64,000 nucleotides of DNA from Siphlonurus alternatus (Eukaryota; Arthropoda; Insecta; Ephemeroptera; Siphlonuridae): the NCBI GenBank assembly GCA_949825025.1, contig OX463781.1:25987192-26051191 (forward strand), given 5' to 3'. The notes beneath the pieces are model-generated. The model saw only the letters and a list, made by a program, of their open reading frames with translations. It did no database searches and was not told the origin of the DNA. Position 1 is the stretch's first letter. Each line of letters begins with the position of its first letter. The position numbers and the translations under genes are program-made. Of the stretch, positions 32,601 through 40,225 are shown one piece after another.

Positions 32601-35600
32601 TTATTTTTATTATTATTATATTTTTTTTTCTTGCGTCTTTAATGTTGTTGACAATAATGTTAAGCTTGAAGTTCCTACACTAAATTTGTAATCTTGTAAT
32701 AAAAGCCTGATATTATAACGTACAAAGAGCAAGTAAAAGTAATTTTGAATGCTAATAACTTTCTAATATCATTATTTTAGAATTAATTTAACATTAAAGG
32801 CTTTTGAAATTTCTATGCCAACTTGTAAATGGATACGCTGCTTGTAACATGAAGTAATTAAATTTAATTGATTTTAACCCCTAAACTTAATATTTAAGTT
32901 CATATTCATATTAAAATATAAAATGTCTATTGCTTTAGAGAGAGGAGTACTAAAAATGAAGTGTAAGATATAACAGTTAAATTTTAGCGCCTGAGATGGT
33001 AGGCAACTTTTTCTACACTGCGGTTATGCGGGTTGCGTTCATTACTCCTTTACCCGCAGACTGCCGTGCTTATGTCAGCCACTTTTATTATCATATTTTA
33101 AAATAGTATATAAGTTTTCTTAAGTACCAACCTTCTTTCATAAATATGTTAATAATAATATATCTTATAAATCTTAATCCTTGTAGTTTGTAAGTGAGCT
33201 AATTAATTTTGTTAACAGCTTGTGAACATAACACTTTATAAATCACACATAAAAAATTCCTGCTACCTTACTGTAAATTTTGCAGCTTGTAAAGTTGTGG
33301 TAAATCTCTTTAGTTCACGTCGTTGTGTGGCAAAAGTTCTATTGTGAGCTGCTAAAAGCCTCCCAGTCCTTTTCACACCACGCAACTCTCCCCCCTCTCC
33401 CTCGCGGCCTCGTTTTCCACCTGACTGCTGACCTCCCCCATCGCTAGCAAAATCAGCCCTCCCTTCTCTCACACACAAATTCCATCTTTACTCCAAAAAT
33501 CTATGACAAGCTCAGACATTCTTTTCAATCTTGAGTACTGGTATTGTTGTTTAAATGCAAGAAACAATATTAAAGCTTGCTGTATGTATAAAAATTAAAA
33601 AAAAGTGCATTTTTTAAATGCTCGTTTGGCTAATAATAGCTGAATTTAAAGAACTTGCTTCTATTGTTAATATATTTTTTATTAAAATGTTAAAATATCT
33701 GAGTAAGAAATTGAAAACTTTAAAATAAAAAAAAAAAAAATAAGAAGAAGAAGAAAGGTACGTGGCATCCACAAAGTTCCGAAGCCACATTTAAGTCTCG
33801 ATTTAAGTCGTTATTTCAGTATTAAATTTTTCAGTACATTATAAATTTAGAAATTTCAATACTTATAATGTAATCTTAACACTTTTTAAATACCCTCAAA
33901 TTATAAACGATGTTACAAAAAACTTAAAAAAAAGAATATTATATGCTTTAAAAAAATGTGTTGTTTTTATTTTACGTTAGTAATGACATGTTTACTTTTT
34001 ATTATTTGTTTATGATGAAACAAATTTATAAGTTGAAATTCATATTTAAATGAAACAAAATATAAATAAAAGCATGCACTCACGTATAGTAGCTGCTTAA
34101 AGTGCAAATTGCATTTCTGCTCATTCAGAAGCACACTGACCTTAGTATCTTCACACTGCAGTATTTGCACTCCAGCACGTAGCCTGGAAAACCAGGCCAT
34201 CATTCGGATCGGTGCACAGTAATTTACTCTTTATATGCCGCATATGATATCACTTAGAATGTTAAAAGTAATAAAATTATCTACTTTTCAATATTATGAT
34301 TTTTATTTTAATAATGTTATTCTAAATCAAGAATATACCATTTTTAACCAATTTTAAAATAACAACAATAATTCTAAATTTGTCCGACCTCATGTATAAA
34401 CATTAAAATCACTCTGTTTTTAAAAAGCAGCTCCTCGCAGTCCCGAGATTTCAAAACCGTTCGACCTGCCAGCTATCTACTCCGAGCTTTTGCCTATAAT
34501 GTTTGCACACCCCTTTTGCTTGTAAGGGTCTGGGACAAAAGCAGTCGGATGCCAGCGTGGTTCAGTGCAGGGGAAGCAAAAATCATCCAAGTAGCAAATG
34601 CACGTTGACATTTTTCGATAAATATTTCCACTCGAAATAATGTGATGCATTGGGGACATTACTAGATGTTATGTTGATGGGTTTCATCTTCTAGGTCTTG
34701 ATTTTTATTACTAAGCACGTCTTGAACATAAACTGACATAATAATTTTTCACTACCATCGATTTTATGCCAATGCTTCATTTTTTTTTTTTTTTTTTTTT
34801 CTACTTTAATTTATCACCTTCATTTTTATACTCAATTTTGTACTAACAATGTCAGAATTTAATAATGAATTGATTTTGTCACTATGTTTTTTTACAAGAA
34901 TACATAGCTATACCCTAAAACTGATTTATAAGTAATCTATTGAAACAATAATAAAAATATGCACTCATAATCATAAGAAAGATCTCTATATTATTTTTAT
35001 TCTCTTTTTATTGATCATGTACCGTTACTTCGGAAATATCATTTTTGCAATAAAATTGCTGTACAATTTATTTTATAAAGTTTGTGAAGCAGCCATTATG
35101 TCAAAAAACTTATCAGTATAATATAAATTTTTATTAAAAAATTTGTACTGAGTAATATTAAAAGCATAATTCCTTGTCTAACAACAATATTTACCCTAAA
35201 ATCTCAAACTGTAAATAGTAATATGTTATTCTCTATAATATGTTTGCGTGTTGTTTCAGCGGTCCACTGTGCACCCCTGGAGGTTGATGACCCCCACGTG
35301 ACTGCCAGGGTGGAAGGCAGCCGTCTGGGACACACCGCCGTGTTTCAGTGCCCCGGGGGTTTCACACTTAACGGCACGGCAAATATCACCTGCCACGCAT
35401 CAGGTCAGTACGATAATCAAATTTCTATGTAATTTATTATACTAATTTTTGAATAGAGACATTCATGATGTTTTCAAAAGAATACATAACTTAATTAATA
35501 ACTTCATTACTCATCCGCTTTATGTACTCCTTTTCAGTAAATCGTAAAGATCAAAACTTCTTTCCAATTTTGACATGATTTCAATAATATACATGCAGAC

Positions 35601-38600
35601 ACATTATAAAATAAATTTATGATGTTATGTGTCTCAAAATTAAGAAGATGCACGACTGGGAGTTTTCAAAAAAAAAAAAAAAAAACTAACTGTTGAAATT
35701 AAATATTTAGAAACTTACAAAATATCTTCAACCTGTTACATTTTTTAAGCAACAGTTTCTATACTTCAAAGTTTTCACACTCATATTTTTATTATCTGCA
35801 TTACGAGTGTGTAATAAATAAGACTTGATACTACGGTTGCCAGGCAACAGGCTTGGATAAAGAACACGACCGGTTTCTATCGGTTTCTATCGTCATAAAG
35901 CGCAAAGTTTATTTAATAGAGATCACTGCATGAATGTTTAACATGCAACAATTTTTCTACAACACTTGACGACATTTCTCCATGTTTGAGTGATAGAAGT
36001 ATGAAATCGGATTTGTTCTAGCAGCAGACGAGTGTGCCTGCCCGCCAGCAGCGCTACCTGTAATCGTAGTGACATTTTAATTAAAAACCGACCTGAAGAA
36101 CGGCTAGAGAACTCTCTTGAGACTCTTTTCTTTTTCCCTCGTCTTTCTTTTCGTCTTACAGCAGCCGTAAGTTTCTCGGAGGCGGCTTTGGCTCTCGAGG
36201 GCATGTCACTGCAATAACAGACCAGAAAGGCTTCAAAGCTAGGCCTGATATATTATAGTATATTCATAGTTTTTGTAGTTTTTAAATATGGTGTAACATA
36301 AATACATCAAGTCGTAAGTAAAATTTGTAAGAAATGATTTACTTCTTGAAAACAAATTAAGAATGGACAACATACATGAAAAAATTTTATTGCAGAAATG
36401 AATAGAGGGTACCAAATTATGCTACTCTAAATTTTTTCAGATTTTTTTGAGACCCGGAACTATTTTTATTAAATAATTATTGAAAGTCCTGTGATATCAG
36501 TTAACACCCTTAAATTCTTAATAAAAAGGATAGTGACTGGACGCCTATTGACGCCTCCAGGGGGCGTGGCCGCACTTTCCATAATTATTTGAAAATAATT
36601 CTGGGTCTCAAAAAAATCTGAAAAAATTCAGAGTAGCATAATTTGGTACCCTCTATTCATTTCTGTAATAAAATTTTTTCATATGTATGTTGTCCATTCA
36701 CGAATGCACATGAATGCGAATGTTTTTATGTTTTTTTTTTTTTTTTTTTTTAATTGTTGATCTAACATTTTGCTTAAATATTTTGTCTCAATTATTTTAT
36801 TATTATTTTCAAAGAACAGAAGAAAATATTTTGCATACATAAATTAAACGAATTAAACTTACAGAAACTATTTTCTTAAATTCTAAGTAATTTAATTGTA
36901 TACGTATACAAAATAGTTGCAAAATTGTGAATATTTACTGATCTGAGAAATTGTAACGTTTATGTAATGTAATTAGATACTAATTATGCAAGACATGATT
37001 TCTCTAAATGCCATTATTTATATACATTACTATTCATTCAGAGATGTAGACGGTATAATATGTTAATTCCATTTGATAATATCATCATCCTTATCTAACA
37101 TCAAAACTGTTGTATTATATTTACAATATTATATTCTGCTAAATTTTACTGCAATGTGGATGTATAAACTAAATGTAGAAATATAAGCTATACGTACAGT
37201 TGTCACCTCAAAAAGTATCTCTTTGCGGCTTTGTTAATCACCATGCCCCGTTATAAGAATATCACAAGACATGTTGATTTAAAAGGCTAAAAATAGGAAA
37301 AATTTCCAAGGCAACGAGTGTACAATACAAAGAATGCGAAACTTGCTTAGAATTTTCATTTCAACCAACGCAAAGAGTAAGGAATTCTGAACTGAAACTT
37401 TCAATGCGGAGTTTTATGTCGATTTTCGGTCTTCAGAAACAAAGGTGGCTTTTCAGTGAGAGTTGAGACAAAGGCAGCTACCGTGTGACACTGCCAATAC
37501 AAAAGAACATGGAGGTGTATATAGTAAAATTGTTTACATTAATCTCGTACATATATCAAAAATTATTATACAACAAAACATTTAAATAATTTTCACTCAC
37601 AGTCAGTACAATTTCCACAATTTTAACTACTACACTCCATTAACACTGTCAGTTACACTGTCACTCCTACACTGTCAGTTAAAAGTACAACCTGTCTTTT
37701 GATACATCGCAGCAATTATATAGTCATTATAAAACTTACACCTGACCTAAGCGAGCTGTTTTTCTGGTTGCAGGTCATTGGTCCGGCAAGCCTCCACGCT
37801 GCACTCCAGTCGTGTGTCCATCGCTGCACGAGACGACGGCGGCGGACGCGCGACTTCAGTTGCTCGAGCACAACACGAGCTACGGAGGACGCGCCGTGTT
37901 CCGCTGTACCTACGGTTACCAGCTGTTGGGACCGCCAGGGCTTGAGTGCGAGCAGGACGGCCGATGGTCGGGCCCGGCTCCACGCTGCATGCCCGTGTTG
38001 TGTCCACCTCCGATGGCACCAAGCAACGGACACGTGCTTGAAACGGGCGGCCGTGCGCTACCTGACGGCCGCCACAACGTTGGCAGCGCAGTGCAGTTTG
38101 GGTGCTCGGAATCGCACCAGCTGATGGGCGAACCAACCATCGTGTGCACCGAGACCGGCTTCTGGTCACACCCGCCACCTTTCTGTGAGTACCTAAAAGT
38201 TTGAGATAATCTGAGATATTCCTAAACTAATGACAATTATTCTGTTATATGTATATTATTAGATTGTCAGCAACATGCAATAGCTTACGGTCAATATCAA
38301 CTACTTTCACACTCGAATAAGTTCTGAAATTCCATCACGCCATATGTAAATATTTATCAAACAGCTCCATTCAATGATTTTGCGTGGCAGGACATATTGG
38401 GTGGAGGGTTTCGAGATTTAATGAGGCGCTCGACATTTCTACGGTTGGCTGTCAAAATCACGTAGCTTTCCAAAGATAACAAAAAACCGCGGACGTGGCG
38501 AGAGCTAGGCAGTGGGGGGAGGAGGGGGGGGTCTGTGTCATTCTGAATGAATATCAAATAGCACTCACTCAGTCTCTTAAGTTTAAATTAGATGCATTGG

Positions 38601-40171
38601 AAAATGTAAACATGGCAAACAGAGCGTACTAGAATTAGGTTGTTCTAGTACGCTCTGTGGCAAATTAAATTAATAACATTATTTCAGTTTAAACCAAATG
38701 TTTTTTTTTATTAATTTATGTAACTATAACTTAGAGGGAAAATGCCACATATATAATAAAAAGGGATAAAAATGAAATGATAACATAATAACAGAAACAA
38801 AATCTTTGAAATAAAGAAAAGTTTTAATATTAAACTTAAATAATTATAAATTACAATATTTATTTTACATACATTTTACATGTATCCATACCATTTTTTT
38901 TTTCAACGTTGTTTGAAAAAAAAAAAAAAAAAATGCGAATCAGACACTACAAAAGAAGTTTTTATCTAAGCCTTGACGGTATAATTTAATAACTTTCTTA
39001 CAGGAAGCAGATGCTTTTCGTAAAGCTTATAAAGTTTAAATTGAAAACAGCACTTACGCAAGCATGAGTTTCTTGGACATAAGTACTTACAAAGCGCTTA
39101 TGCCCTCAGGTTTCCCCTTGTAACAGTTTTAATGAGGTCGAAGTTTATGTCCGAGTTTTCCTTACAGCCTCTAAAAACTTTGCTCACGTGAGAGATACAA
39201 GAAGTTGCGACTCATTACAGCGGGAAGGTGGATGTTGTTTGTACTATCTACTATTATGGCTAGAGGGAGACTGTGGCCAGGGACCTCTACTGAGAACTCA
39301 GATAACTTCTTAAATGTGGATATTAATTAATGACGTTCTTAGTTGACAAGTTAGGATACATGCAGATCTAGTAGTCAAGTTTCAAGCAGTGCGAGACAAA
39401 GTAATTCACCTTTGGTTGTTATTAAGACGACATAAATAAACTAAAGTTTGGTCCAATATCATGCCGGTTTTTCAGGAAAACGAAAACAGGTCTGCGAAGC
39501 ATAAGATGATGTTTCATATATATCTTAAACAACATAATTTTAATTGAAAATATATTATGTTAAACAAATTTAGGAATAATTTAATTTAATTAAAAAATTA
39601 TACGTTATAATTTTAAAATAGTTTATATTATAGTTACAGAAAAATTAAAATTAAACGTGATCTTCAACATGCAGATATGCTGCGGCTGTAATACAAATTT
39701 AGTGTATTTATTTTTATGTTATTATCATTAATAGTCCAAATTTTAGGCTTATTTCACCGAATTCTGAATGACCAAGTATGACAAGCACAGCACGTTGCTT
39801 GAGGCTACTTTCTGACCTAGATTCTACATCAGTACAGCTCTCAGTGTTTACTTGCTTGAAACAACACACTGAAAACCTCGTTCACTGAGTTTATTTTTTC
39901 TGTGCCTGGAGCTATACAATATAAAATTGTAAAGTCAAAAGGTTCATTTTGCCATTCCTCAGTATGGCTAAAAGTGGAAGATGTTACATCAACGTTAGTG
40001 TTACAAATACGTTAGGATGTGCAGAGAGAGTGAGCGGTCAAAATGCTGGCTGCGATGGAGAAGATTCTCTGCTCTGCTCCCCAGAGACACAACAGCTCTA
40101 AACGTCGTCCTGTGCCGTCCTGAACGACCCTCAGCCGAGTGTGAACCAGTTAGAGTCCCTGAGGCGACTGC

Positions 40172-40225
<54 letters not shown>

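Larger units (their letters stand above)
35404..37773 (+). other. hig: hig intron 7 (2.4 kb)
   Basis: Phase 1, AT-rich. Holds an X-box-like palindrome (35836), a GC-richer island (35990-36220), a MITE (36361-36699) and a poly-T run (36729-36751). The rest shows nothing recognisable. Confidence 0.85.

Noticed and set aside
37699..38178. Several frames over hig exon 8 on both strands
   Set aside because: Shadows of the CCP frame, which alone fits the splice sites and domain pattern.
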